NCBI GenBank assembly: GCA_036375275.1
Contig: DASUSF010000375.1
Location: 1 to 7,826 of the forward strand
Length of the DNA stretch: 7,826 bases
Direction of reading: 5' to 3'
From: DASUSF01 sp036375275
Lineage (GTDB): Bacteria > Pseudomonadota > Alphaproteobacteria > Geminicoccales > Geminicoccaceae
Shown: in pieces, positions 1-4,872 of the stretch
How positions within the stretch are numbered: position 1 is the stretch's first letter
Layout of the letters: each line of letters starts with the position of its first letter
Notes under the pieces: model-generated
Database searches by the model: none
Seen by the model: only the letters and a program-made list of their open reading frames with translations
Told to the model about the DNA's origin: nothing
Position numbers and translations under genes: made by a program

Positions 1-26
1 GGAAGAAAGTAGCGGGAGAGGCGCAT
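1..26 (-). CDS. proS: Proline--tRNA ligase (ProS), N-terminal fragment cut by the left window edge
   Basis: Seen: an ATG at 26-24 on the minus strand opens a frame reading MRLSRYFL, with the next partial codon beginning CC (proline). Known: alphaproteobacterial prolyl-tRNA synthetases typically begin MRLSRYFLPT, and proS usually follows the DUF1467 gene in this gene block. The enzyme charges tRNA-Pro with proline in the cytoplasm. Only eight codons are visible, so no catalytic motif can be checked. The ribosome binding site is weak: a GAG lies four bases before the ATG. A promoter-like element lies at 60-88. The identification rests on the N-terminal match plus synteny. Confidence 0.8.
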
Positions 27-59
27 GCGGCTCGGGAGGTGGCGGTTGAAAGCGGGCGC

Positions 60-88
60 ACTCTAGGAGGATCGGTCTGCCGAGGCAA
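60..88 (-). promoter_or_regulatory. Candidate sigma-70-type promoter for proS
   Basis: On the minus strand a TTGCCT element (88-83, four of six matches to TTGACA) is followed after exactly 17 bases by TAGAGT (65-60, four of six matches to TATAAT). Transcription would start near 53, giving a leader of about 27 bases before the proS ATG. It lies in the 77-base gap after the small exported-protein gene. Neither hexamer is strong, so this is a suggestion from spacing and position only. Confidence 0.35.
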
Positions 89-103
89 TTCCGCGCCGGC
101 GCC

Positions 104-412
104 TCAGCGTGGGCGAGGTGGAAGCTCGAGCTCGAGCTCGACATCGGGCGGCCCGGCCGGCGGCCGGACCGGGATCACGATCCGCCCAGGACCGACCCGC
201 CGGCCCGAAGCCGGCGCCGGCAGATCCGCCGGGCTGACCGTGCGCCCGCGACTGTCCAGCCCCGCCCGGTAGGCTCGATCCGCGTGGGCGGCGGCGCTGC
301 CCGCAGGCGTCCGCGCCGGCATCGGCTCCGCGCCGACGCCAGGCGCCGGCGCTCCGAGCAGCAGCGCCAGGGCCCCGGCAACCAGCGGTGGATAGCCCGC
401 GAAAAAGCGCAT
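104..412 (-). CDS. Putative small exported proline-rich protein, function unknown
   Basis: A 102-residue product that I do not recognise. The N-terminus looks like a Sec signal peptide: Arg2, a hydrophobic core at about residues 10-21 rich in Leu and Ala, and a likely signal peptidase I site after Val-Gly-Ala at residue 28. The mature part of about 74 residues has no cysteine and is rich in Pro, Arg, Ala and Gly. It holds a short segment resembling RAGLDSRGRTVSPADL at residues 49-64 and ends in an ELELEL run (92-97) and PPRPR. Third codon positions are mostly G or C, as in the neighbouring genes, which supports coding. AAGG lies ten bases before the ATG, a modest ribosome binding site. The start is about 20 bases after a strong terminator (433-467), so expression would need read-through, antitermination or its own promoter. 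It interrupts the usual DUF1467-proS adjacency. It could be a chance GC-rich open frame, but the signal peptide argues against that. Confidence 0.55.
   Translation of the reverse strand: MRFFAGYPPLVAGALALLLGAPAPGVGAEPMPARTPAGSAAAHADRAYRAGLDSRGRTVSPADLPAPASGRRVGPGRIVIPVRPPAGPPDVELELELPPRPR
123..141. repeat. Short tandem hexamer repeat (AGCTCG x3)
   Basis: Three perfect tandem copies of AGCTCG occupy 123-140, with the first base of a fourth at 141. The tract is self-complementary. On the minus strand it lies in the 3' end of the small exported-protein gene and encodes alternating Glu-Leu (ELELEL). Gain or loss of a unit would keep the frame and change the tail by two residues. Confidence 0.8.
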
Positions 413-432
413 GGCGCCAGAGCCTTAGCCCG

Positions 433-467
433 AAAAAGAAAGAGGCCGCGTCACGGATGACGCGGCC
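433..467 (-). terminator. Strong rho-independent terminator
   Basis: On the minus strand a perfect 10-bp stem (GGCCGCGTCA at 467-458 pairing with TGACGCGGCC at 453-444) closes a four-base loop (457-454). It is followed directly by the T-rich run TCTTTCTTTTT at 443-433. The plus-strand direction has no T-run after the stem, so the element acts on minus-strand transcripts. No convincing protein gene ends just upstream of it, which implies that the terminated transcript is non-coding or a leader. Confidence 0.85.
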
Positions 468-525
468 AAGGTAGGGAGGAAACGCCTCAAGTCGGGTGTC
501 ACAGGGGAAACATCCCATGAACACC
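433..525 (-). ncRNA. Candidate small regulatory RNA (about 93 nt) or leader/attenuator, family not recognised
   Basis: Seen: a promoter-like element (531-559) predicts transcription starting near 525. The transcript would begin with a hairpin whose outer stem is GGGTGT (526-521) with ACACCC (499-494) and whose inner stem is GGGA with TCCC around a TGTT loop. A mostly unpaired linker (493-468) follows, then the 10-bp terminator stem and U-tract. The linker contains TTTCCTCCCTACC, with a CCTCCC core at 479-474 that resembles an anti-Shine-Dalgarno sequence; it could partly pair in a small GAGG/CCTC stem. Known: hairpin, single-stranded C/U-rich seed and terminator is a common layout of alphaproteobacterial trans-acting sRNAs, several of which use CCUCC-type loops. 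Inference: an independent sRNA is favoured because I see no upstream segment that could form a strong antiterminator. An attenuator controlling the exported-protein gene starting at 412 remains possible. Confidence 0.5.
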
Positions 526-530
526 CCCCG

Positions 531-559
531 AATATGGGACAACGAATCCACTTTGGCAA
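531..559 (-). promoter_or_regulatory. Candidate sigma-70-type promoter of the small RNA cassette
   Basis: Minus-strand TTGCCA (559-554, five of six matches to TTGACA) and CATATT (536-531, four of six matches to TATAAT) are separated by exactly 17 bases. AT-rich sequence (TAATTTTC) lies just upstream of the -35 element and could act as an UP-like element. The predicted start near 525 places the first hairpin at the very 5' end of the RNA. The independent fit of promoter, hairpin and terminator makes this more credible than the hexamers alone. Confidence 0.5.
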
Positions 560-938
560 GAGAAAATTAGGTGCGATTAAGTAAACGAGACGTTAATTTC
601 ACATCCGCATTAGCAAAAATTTTGTATCAAATTTGCGCGGTATATCGCGACATCGACGCGTGTTCTCACACTGTCAAGGCGTTAGAGGCACCGCCGGAGG
701 GCTGGAGGCAGGTTGTAGAGGCGAGCTTATCCACAATGCTCTGGGGACAGAGCGATCTGCAGCTTGCGCCCGTTACTGCGCCTGCAGGTGTCCGCCCGGG
801 ACCACGCAGGACCAGAGCGGATGATCAGCATGCGCCCACTTGTTCTGCGACAGTCGTTTACCGCAACGAGCTGATGCGATTTAGCATCCTGGTTCATCGC
901 GATCATGCATTTTCAACCACAGCGCGAGACCAAGGTCA
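560..938. other. Non-coding interval with an AT-rich island; no supported gene
   Basis: About 380 bases without a convincing gene on either strand. The part at 556-650 is markedly AT-rich against a high-GC background and carries an ATTAA/TTAAT inverted repeat (576-580 and 593-597), upstream of the small RNA promoter. It also has an imperfect palindrome with CGCG ends (636-649). A perfect -35-like TTGACA occurs on the minus strand at 677-672 but lacks a good -10 at normal spacing. A perfect DnaA-box sequence is at 727-735. A weak 5-bp hairpin (GATGC 873-877 with GCATC 884-888) lies further right. Base composition and island position suggest regulatory DNA, but the role is unknown. Confidence 0.6.
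727..735 (+). promoter_or_regulatory. Perfect DnaA-box sequence
   Basis: TTATCCACA reads on the plus strand at 727-735, identical to the high-affinity consensus bound by the replication initiator DnaA. It is a single site: the only other near match (TCAACCACA near 914-922) has two mismatches. No origin-like cluster or dnaA, gidA or hemE-type neighbour is visible. It may be a DnaA-regulated or titration site, or chance. Confidence 0.4.
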
Positions 939-965
939 AGCGACCGCGCGTGTCCGGCGATCGCT
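939..965 (-). terminator. Candidate terminator hairpin ending the nuo-birA-coaX-rnj-mce-DUF1467 unit
   Basis: One base after the DUF1467 stop codon, the minus-strand transcript can form a 9-bp stem: AGCGATCGC (965-957) with GCGGTCGCT (947-939), including one G-U pair, around a nine-base loop. No U-run follows, so it is not a canonical intrinsic terminator. It may aid Rho-dependent termination or protect the 3' end. Its exact placement after the last gene of the unit is the main support. Confidence 0.4.
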
Positions 966-966
966 G

Positions 967-1203
967 TCAGGCTGGCCGGAGCCGGATCCAGCCGCTGTCG
1001 ATGACGGTCACCGCCGCCGCCGTCAGGAGGATCGCGATCCCGGTCGTGATCAGCAGCTTGATCACCATCCGCGGCCGCGCCGGGGCGCTGTCGGCATGCC
1101 CCGGCTCCACCTCCTCGGGCGGCGCCGCCCCGAACGGCAGGACCATGAACAGGACCAGCCACCAGACGATCACGAACACGACGCCGATCGACAGCCAGTT
1201 CAT
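967..1203 (-). CDS. DUF1467 family small inner-membrane protein
   Basis: A 78-residue protein with two predicted transmembrane helices, at about residues 4-23 (rich in Val, Ile, Leu and Trp) and 48-68. The linker between them contains PFG, acidic residues and a proline-rich stretch ending PARPRM. Known: this layout (N-terminal helix, VLPFG-like motif, acidic/proline linker, second helix) is typical of DUF1467 proteins, small alphaproteobacterial membrane proteins of unknown function that are regularly encoded beside mce and proS. The ATG at 1203-1201 starts five bases after the mce stop, and no Shine-Dalgarno sequence is evident, so translation may depend on coupling. It is the last gene of the tight unit. 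No biochemical role can be stated. Confidence 0.85.
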   Translation of the reverse strand: MNWLSIGVVFVIVWWLVLFMVLPFGAAPPEEVEPGHADSAPARPRMVIKLLITTGIAILLTAAAVTVIDSGWIRLRPA

Positions 1204-1208
1204 GGCGC

Positions 1209-1613
1209 TCAGGCCTGCTCGAGCTCGATCAGCGTGCCGGTGAAGTCCTTGGGGTGCAGGAACAGGACCGGCTTGCCGTGAGCGCCGATCTTCGCGCGGC
1301 CGTCGCCCAGCACCCGGGCGCCCGCCGCCTCGAGCCTCGCCCGGGCGGCCTCGATGTCCTCGACCTCGAAGCAGAGGTGGTGGATGCCGCCGGCGGGATT
1401 CCGCTCCAGAAAGGCCGCGATCGGCGAGGCGCCGCCGAGCGGGTGCAGGAGCTCGACCTTGGTGTTCGCCAGCTCGACGAAGACCGTGGTCACCCCGTGC
1501 TCCGGCTGCGGCGTCGCCGCGGACACGCGCGCCCCGAGGCGGTCCCGGTACTGCGCCGTCGCCGCCTCGAGGTCGGGCACCGCGATCGCCACGTGGTTGA
1601 GCCGCCCGATCAC
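1209..1613 (-). CDS. mce: Methylmalonyl-CoA epimerase
   Basis: 134 residues, the normal size for the family, with a glyoxalase/vicinal-oxygen-chelate fold built from two beta-alpha-beta-beta-beta modules. It interconverts (2S)- and (2R)-methylmalonyl-CoA between propionyl-CoA carboxylase and methylmalonyl-CoA mutase in the cytoplasm. Visible family features are LNHVAIAV at residues 5-12 with metal-ligand candidate His7, VELLHPLG at 53-60, the GIHHLCFEV segment at 76-84 with His78/His79, and the C-terminal LIELEQA with metal-ligand candidate Glu130. The start is GTG at 1613-1611, overlapping the rnj stop by four bases (GTGA). GGAG lies eight bases upstream, a well-placed ribosome binding site. 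Other glyoxalase-fold enzymes are conceivable, but length, motifs and neighbours fit the epimerase well. Confidence 0.92.
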   Translation of the reverse strand: MIGRLNHVAIAVPDLEAATAQYRDRLGARVSAATPQPEHGVTTVFVELANTKVELLHPLGGASPIAAFLERNPAGGIHHLCFEVEDIEAARARLEAAGARVLGDGRAKIGAHGKPVLFLHPKDFTGTLIELEQA

Positions 1614-3316
1614 CGCGCCGGCTCCGCTTCCCCCGCCAGCCCGGCCAGCGCTTCCCGGCCGAGCCGGGTGATCTGCACCTCGATGATCGGCCGCCGCTCG
1701 CGGGCGAGGCCGAGGCCACGCCGGAGCGCGCCGCGGACCGCGATCCGGATCTGCTCGTCGTCCAGGGCGCCGGCGTCGTCGAGCGATTCGATCGCGTCCT
1801 CGACCACCTCGACCGCGCCGGCCGTGCCGCCGTCGACCCGCTCGAGGTCGATGGTGCCGACCACCGAGAGGCGCGGCTCGGCGAGCAGCGAGCCGTAGCG
1901 GTCGAGCACCAGCCCGACCACGATCGTGCCGTGGGACGAGAGCCGGCGCCGGGTCCGGAACAGCTCGTCGCCCGCGGTCAGGATCTTGCCATTGTCGAGC
2001 ACCAGGCGTCCGGTCGGCACCGTGTCGATCACCTCGGCGGGCGCCGGCGCCAGGCGGACCAGGTCGCCGTTCATCACCTCCAGCGGCTGCCGGACCCCGA
2101 GGCGGCGCGCGAACGCCAGATGCTCGTGCAGGTGGCGGGCCTCGCCGTGGACCGGAACCGCGATCTCGGGCCGGATCCAGCGGTACATCTGCTCGACCTC
2201 GTCCCGGCAGGGGTGGCCGGAGACGTGGACGAAATGGTCCTGCTCGGTGATCACCTCGATGCCGGCGCGCACCAGCCCGTTGTGCAGGTTGTAGAGGGTG
2301 CGCTCGTTGCCCGGGATGATCTTGGACGAGAAGATCACGGTGTCGCCGGGATCGAGCCTGACCGACGGGTGCTGTCCCGCCGCGATCCGCGCCATCGCCG
2401 CGCGCGGCTCGCCCTGGCAGCCGGTCGCGAGCCAGAGCACCTTCTCCGGCGCGAGACCGGCCGCGGCCCGCTCGTCGAGCAGCGGCGGGATGTCGGCGAG
2501 GTAGCCGACCTCCTTCGCCGCCTCGATCATCCGGCGCATCGAGCGGCCGACCGCGCAGGGGTGGCGGCCCGTCGCCTCGGCGACCCGGATCGCGGTCTCG
2601 AGGCGCGCGACGTTGGAGGCGAAGGTGGTGATCACCACCCGGTTCCCGAGCCGCCCGACCAGCTCCATCAGGCTATCCCGGACCTCGGCCTCCGAGCCGG
2701 AGGTGCCCGGATCCAGGATGTTGGTGCTGTCGCAGACCATGGCGAGCACCCCTTCCCGGCCGAGCGCCTCGAGCGCGTCGACGGCGCTCGTGGGGCCGAG
2801 CAGCGGCGCCGGATCGAGCTTCCAGTCGCCGGTGTGGAGCACCGTGCCGAGCGGGGTGCGCAGCGCGAGGGCATGCGCCTCGGGGATCGAGTGGGTGACG
2901 TGCAGGAGCTCGCAGTCGAAGGGCCCGACGGTGAAGCGCTGGCCCGGCTCGACCACGTGGAGCGTCGGGGCGACGCCCTCGCTCTCGGCGAGCTTCCGGC
3001 GCAGCACCGCGGCGGTGAACCGGGTGCACCAGATCGGGCAGCGGAGCTGCTGCCAGAGGTAGGGAATGGCGCCGAAGTGGTCCTCGTGGGCATGGGTCAG
3101 GACCAGCCCCGCGAGCGCGTCGCGGCGCTCGGCGATGAACGCCGGGTCGGGCAGCACGATCTCGACCCCGGGCAGCGTCTCGTCCGCGAAGCTGATGCCG
3201 AGGTCGACCATCAGCCAGCGGCCCGCGAGCCCGTAGAGGTTGAGGTTCAGGCCGATCTCGCCCGCCCCGCCGAGCGGTACGAAGACCAGCTCATGCCCGT
3301 CCGCATCCATGCCCAT
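1610..3316 (-). CDS. rnj: Ribonuclease J family metallo-beta-lactamase/beta-CASP nuclease
   Basis: 568 residues, close to the usual length of about 555. RNase J combines 5'-to-3' exonuclease and endonuclease activities in rRNA maturation and mRNA decay. The N-terminal metallo-beta-lactamase domain shows the zinc motif HAHEDH at residues 75-80, His142 in the THSIPEAHAL segment, and HTGDWKLD at 161-168 with Asp164. The beta-CASP domain includes CDSTN at 195-199, TTFASNVAR at 230-238 and IIPGNE at 333-338. HVSGHPCRDEV at 364-374 and VPVHGE at 387-392, with His390, complete the nuclease core. The remaining part from about residue 450 is the linker/C-terminal region. The first ATG (3316) is only two bases after a GAGAG. 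The second ATG (3310, two codons later) has that GAGAG eight bases upstream and may be the real start. The gene begins five bases after coaX and overlaps mce by four. Confidence 0.94.
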   Translation of the reverse strand: MGMDADGHELVFVPLGGAGEIGLNLNLYGLAGRWLMVDLGISFADETLPGVEIVLPDPAFIAERRDALAGLVLTHAHEDHFGAIPYLWQQLRCPIWCTRFTAAVLRRKLAESEGVAPTLHVVEPGQRFTVGPFDCELLHVTHSIPEAHALALRTPLGTVLHTGDWKLDPAPLLGPTSAVDALEALGREGVLAMVCDSTNILDPGTSGSEAEVRDSLMELVGRLGNRVVITTFASNVARLETAIRVAEATGRHPCAVGRSMRRMIEAAKEVGYLADIPPLLDERAAAGLAPEKVLWLATGCQGEPRAAMARIAAGQHPSVRLDPGDTVIFSSKIIPGNERTLYNLHNGLVRAGIEVITEQDHFVHVSGHPCRDEVEQMYRWIRPEIAVPVHGEARHLHEHLAFARRLGVRQPLEVMNGDLVRLAPAPAEVIDTVPTGRLVLDNGKILTAGDELFRTRRRLSSHGTIVVGLVLDRYGSLLAEPRLSVVGTIDLERVDGGTAGAVEVVEDAIESLDDAGALDDEQIRIAVRGALRRGLGLARERRPIIEVQITRLGREALAGLAGEAEPAR

Positions 3317-3321
3317 GACTC

Positions 3322-4113
3322 TCAGTTCGACGGCAACGGGTGGTCGGCGTGGAACAGCTCGACCAGCCCGGCCATGGTGAGATCCCGATCGACGTGCTCG
3401 ATGACCTTGGTCCCGCTCGCGAACAGGCCGGCGAGGCCGCCGGTCGCGATCACCGTCATCGGGCTACCGTACTCCTTCCTGACGCGCTCGATCACGCCCT
3501 CGATCAACCCCACGTAGCCCCAGTACACGCCGGACTGCATGGCGCTGACGGTGGAGGTGCCGATCACCCGGTCCGGCCGCTCCACGGTCACCCGCGGCAG
3601 CTTCGCCGCCGCCTGGTGCAACGCCTCGAGGGAGAGATTGATGCCCGCGGCGATCACGCCGCCGCAGTAGCGCCCCTCGCCGTCGATCACGTCGAAGGTC
3701 GTCGCGGTGCCGAAGTCGACCACGATCAGCGGCCCGCCGTAGCGGGACTGCGCGGCGACCGCGTTGACCAGCCGGTCGGCGCCGACCTCGCGCGGGTTGT
3801 CGATCACCACCGGGATCGTGACGCCGAGGTTCTCGCCGACCACGCGGGCGTTGCAGCCGAACACCTCGCGGCACATGGACCGGAGCGGCCAGAGCGCTTC
3901 CGGAACCACCGACGAGATCACGGCATGGCCGACGCTCTTGGGATCGAGCCCCTTGTACGCGATCAGCTGGATCAGGGCCGCGGCGTACTCGTCGGCGGTG
4001 CGCTCGCGGATCGTCGACAGCCGCCACTGCCCGAGCGCCTGCCGGTCCTGGTACAGCGCGAACACGGTGTTGGTGTTGCCGACGTCGATCGCGAGCAGCA
4101 GGGGTTCGGCCAT
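3322..4113 (-). CDS. coaX: Type III pantothenate kinase
   Basis: 263 residues, normal for the family. It phosphorylates pantothenate to 4'-phosphopantothenate, the first step of coenzyme A synthesis from vitamin B5. Type III enzymes belong to the ASKHA fold, need a monovalent cation, and are not feedback-inhibited by CoA. Seen: the phosphate-binding DVGNTNTVFAL at residues 10-20, with the catalytic-type Asp10. The pantothenate-site segment GADRLVNA is at 111-118, and the second phosphate-binding motif VDFGTATTFDVID at 132-144 contains Asp133. IAAGINLS follows at 154-161, and ATGG at 223-226. The ATG is three bases after the birA stop. CoA supply fits functionally with the biotin ligase upstream and the CoA-ester epimerase downstream. 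No odd features. Confidence 0.95.
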   Translation of the reverse strand: MAEPLLLAIDVGNTNTVFALYQDRQALGQWRLSTIRERTADEYAAALIQLIAYKGLDPKSVGHAVISSVVPEALWPLRSMCREVFGCNARVVGENLGVTIPVVIDNPREVGADRLVNAVAAQSRYGGPLIVVDFGTATTFDVIDGEGRYCGGVIAAGINLSLEALHQAAAKLPRVTVERPDRVIGTSTVSAMQSGVYWGYVGLIEGVIERVRKEYGSPMTVIATGGLAGLFASGTKVIEHVDRDLTMAGLVELFHADHPLPSN

Positions 4114-4116
4114 GGC

Positions 4117-4872
4117 TCAGTGTCCGTACACGACGTCGCCCGCGGTGACGACGCGGCGCCGGCCGCGGGCGTCCTCGAGCAGGAGAGCGCCGGACGTGGT
4201 GAGATCGACGAAGCGCCCCTCGAGCTCGCCCTCGGCGAGGCGCAGACGGAGCGGGTCGCCGAGGCCGCGCGCGCGGAGCAGCCAGTGCGCCCGCAGCCGC
4301 GCGAAGCCGCCCTCGCGCCACGCCCGGTAGCGGTCGTCGAGCCGTTCGAGGTAGCCGCCGAGCACCACCTCCGGCGGGACCGGCGGAAAGCCCGCCGCAT
4401 CCAGCGAGGTCGCGGGGTAGGCCGTGCTCGCCGGCGCGCTGCGGAGATTGACCCCGGAGCCGATCACCACCCAGCCGCCGCCCGATGCGTCCGAGCCGCT
4501 CTCGAGCAGGATGCCCGCGACCTTGGCGCCGCCGATCAGGACGTCGTTCGGCCATTTCAGCCTGAGATCCACCGCGGGCGGCCCGAGCTCCGCCAAGGCC
4601 TCGGCCAGCGCGAGGCCGCTCACCAGAGAAAGGGCGGCGGTCTCGGCGAGGCTGCGCTCGGGGCGGAGGAGCACCGTGGCGTAGAGGTTGCCGCGCGGCG
4701 AGGTCCAGGTCCGCCCGTGCCGCCCGCGCCCGCGGCTCTGCGTGCGCGCCCAGACCACGGTGCCCTCGGGCGCCCCCGCGGCGGCGAGCGAGCGGGCGAC
4801 GTCGTTGGTGCTCCCGACCTCGTCGAAGACGTGCAGGTGGTAGCCGGGCGGCAGGCGAGGCGGGTCGGTCAC
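4117..4872 (-). CDS. birA: Biotin--[acetyl-CoA-carboxylase] ligase, monofunctional (no HTH domain)
   Basis: 251 residues. It activates biotin with ATP and attaches it to the lysine of biotin carboxyl carrier domains such as those of acetyl-CoA and propionyl-CoA carboxylases. Seen: STND at residues 21-24; the biotin/ATP loop RGRGRHGRTW at 47-56; KWPNDVL at 106-112, and KVAGILLE at 117-124 with the catalytic-type Lys117; then a C-terminal SH3-like domain ending VTAGDVVYGH. The N-terminal winged-helix repressor domain of E. coli BirA is absent, so it should not repress a biotin operon. The reading frame stays open upstream to 5634, but that part lies over nuoN and has no homology. The GTG at 4872-4870, overlapping the nuoN stop (GTGA), is the sensible start and gives the expected length. 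Confidence 0.92.
   Translation of the reverse strand: MTDPPRLPPGYHLHVFDEVGSTNDVARSLAAAGAPEGTVVWARTQSRGRGRHGRTWTSPRGNLYATVLLRPERSLAETAALSLVSGLALAEALAELGPPAVDLRLKWPNDVLIGGAKVAGILLESGSDASGGGWVVIGSGVNLRSAPASTAYPATSLDAAGFPPVPPEVVLGGYLERLDDRYRAWREGGFARLRAHWLLRARGLGDPLRLRLAEGELEGRFVDLTTSGALLLEDARGRRRVVTAGDVVYGH

Noticed and set aside
63..551. Minus-strand open frame (162 codons) starting at 551
   Set aside because: It runs through the perfect terminator stem and U-tract and overlaps the better-supported exported-protein frame. Its later part is Arg/Gly/Ala-rich shadow sequence.
577..596. Pair of TTAA half-sites resembling a CtrA box
   Set aside because: The half-sites are 12 bases apart, whereas the CtrA consensus needs 7.
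642..677. Minus-strand promoter with a perfect TTGACA at 677-672
   Set aside because: At 16-18 base spacing there is no acceptable -10 hexamer; the AT-rich GATATA comes about 24 bases downstream.
727..897. Minus-strand 56-codon open frame starting MNQDAKSHQL
   Set aside because: No Shine-Dalgarno sequence, codon use unlike the neighbours (AAA, GTA, AGA, AGT), and its stop coincides with the DnaA-box sequence. Not enough support.
560..938. Replication origin, tRNA, CRISPR or insertion sequence in the non-coding interval
   Set aside because: Only one DnaA box, no cloverleaf fold, no regular repeats and spacers, no terminal inverted repeats or transposase remnant.
571..1281. Plus-strand open frame (236 codons) starting in the AT-rich island
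   Set aside because: No ribosome binding site, no recognisable domain, and its second half is antisense to DUF1467 and mce.
1931..3517. Long plus-strand open frame (528 codons) opposite rnj and coaX
   Set aside because: It is antisense to two strongly supported genes. The composition is Arg/Asp/His/Gly-rich low-complexity, typical of the reverse frame of high-GC coding DNA, with no recognisable domain.
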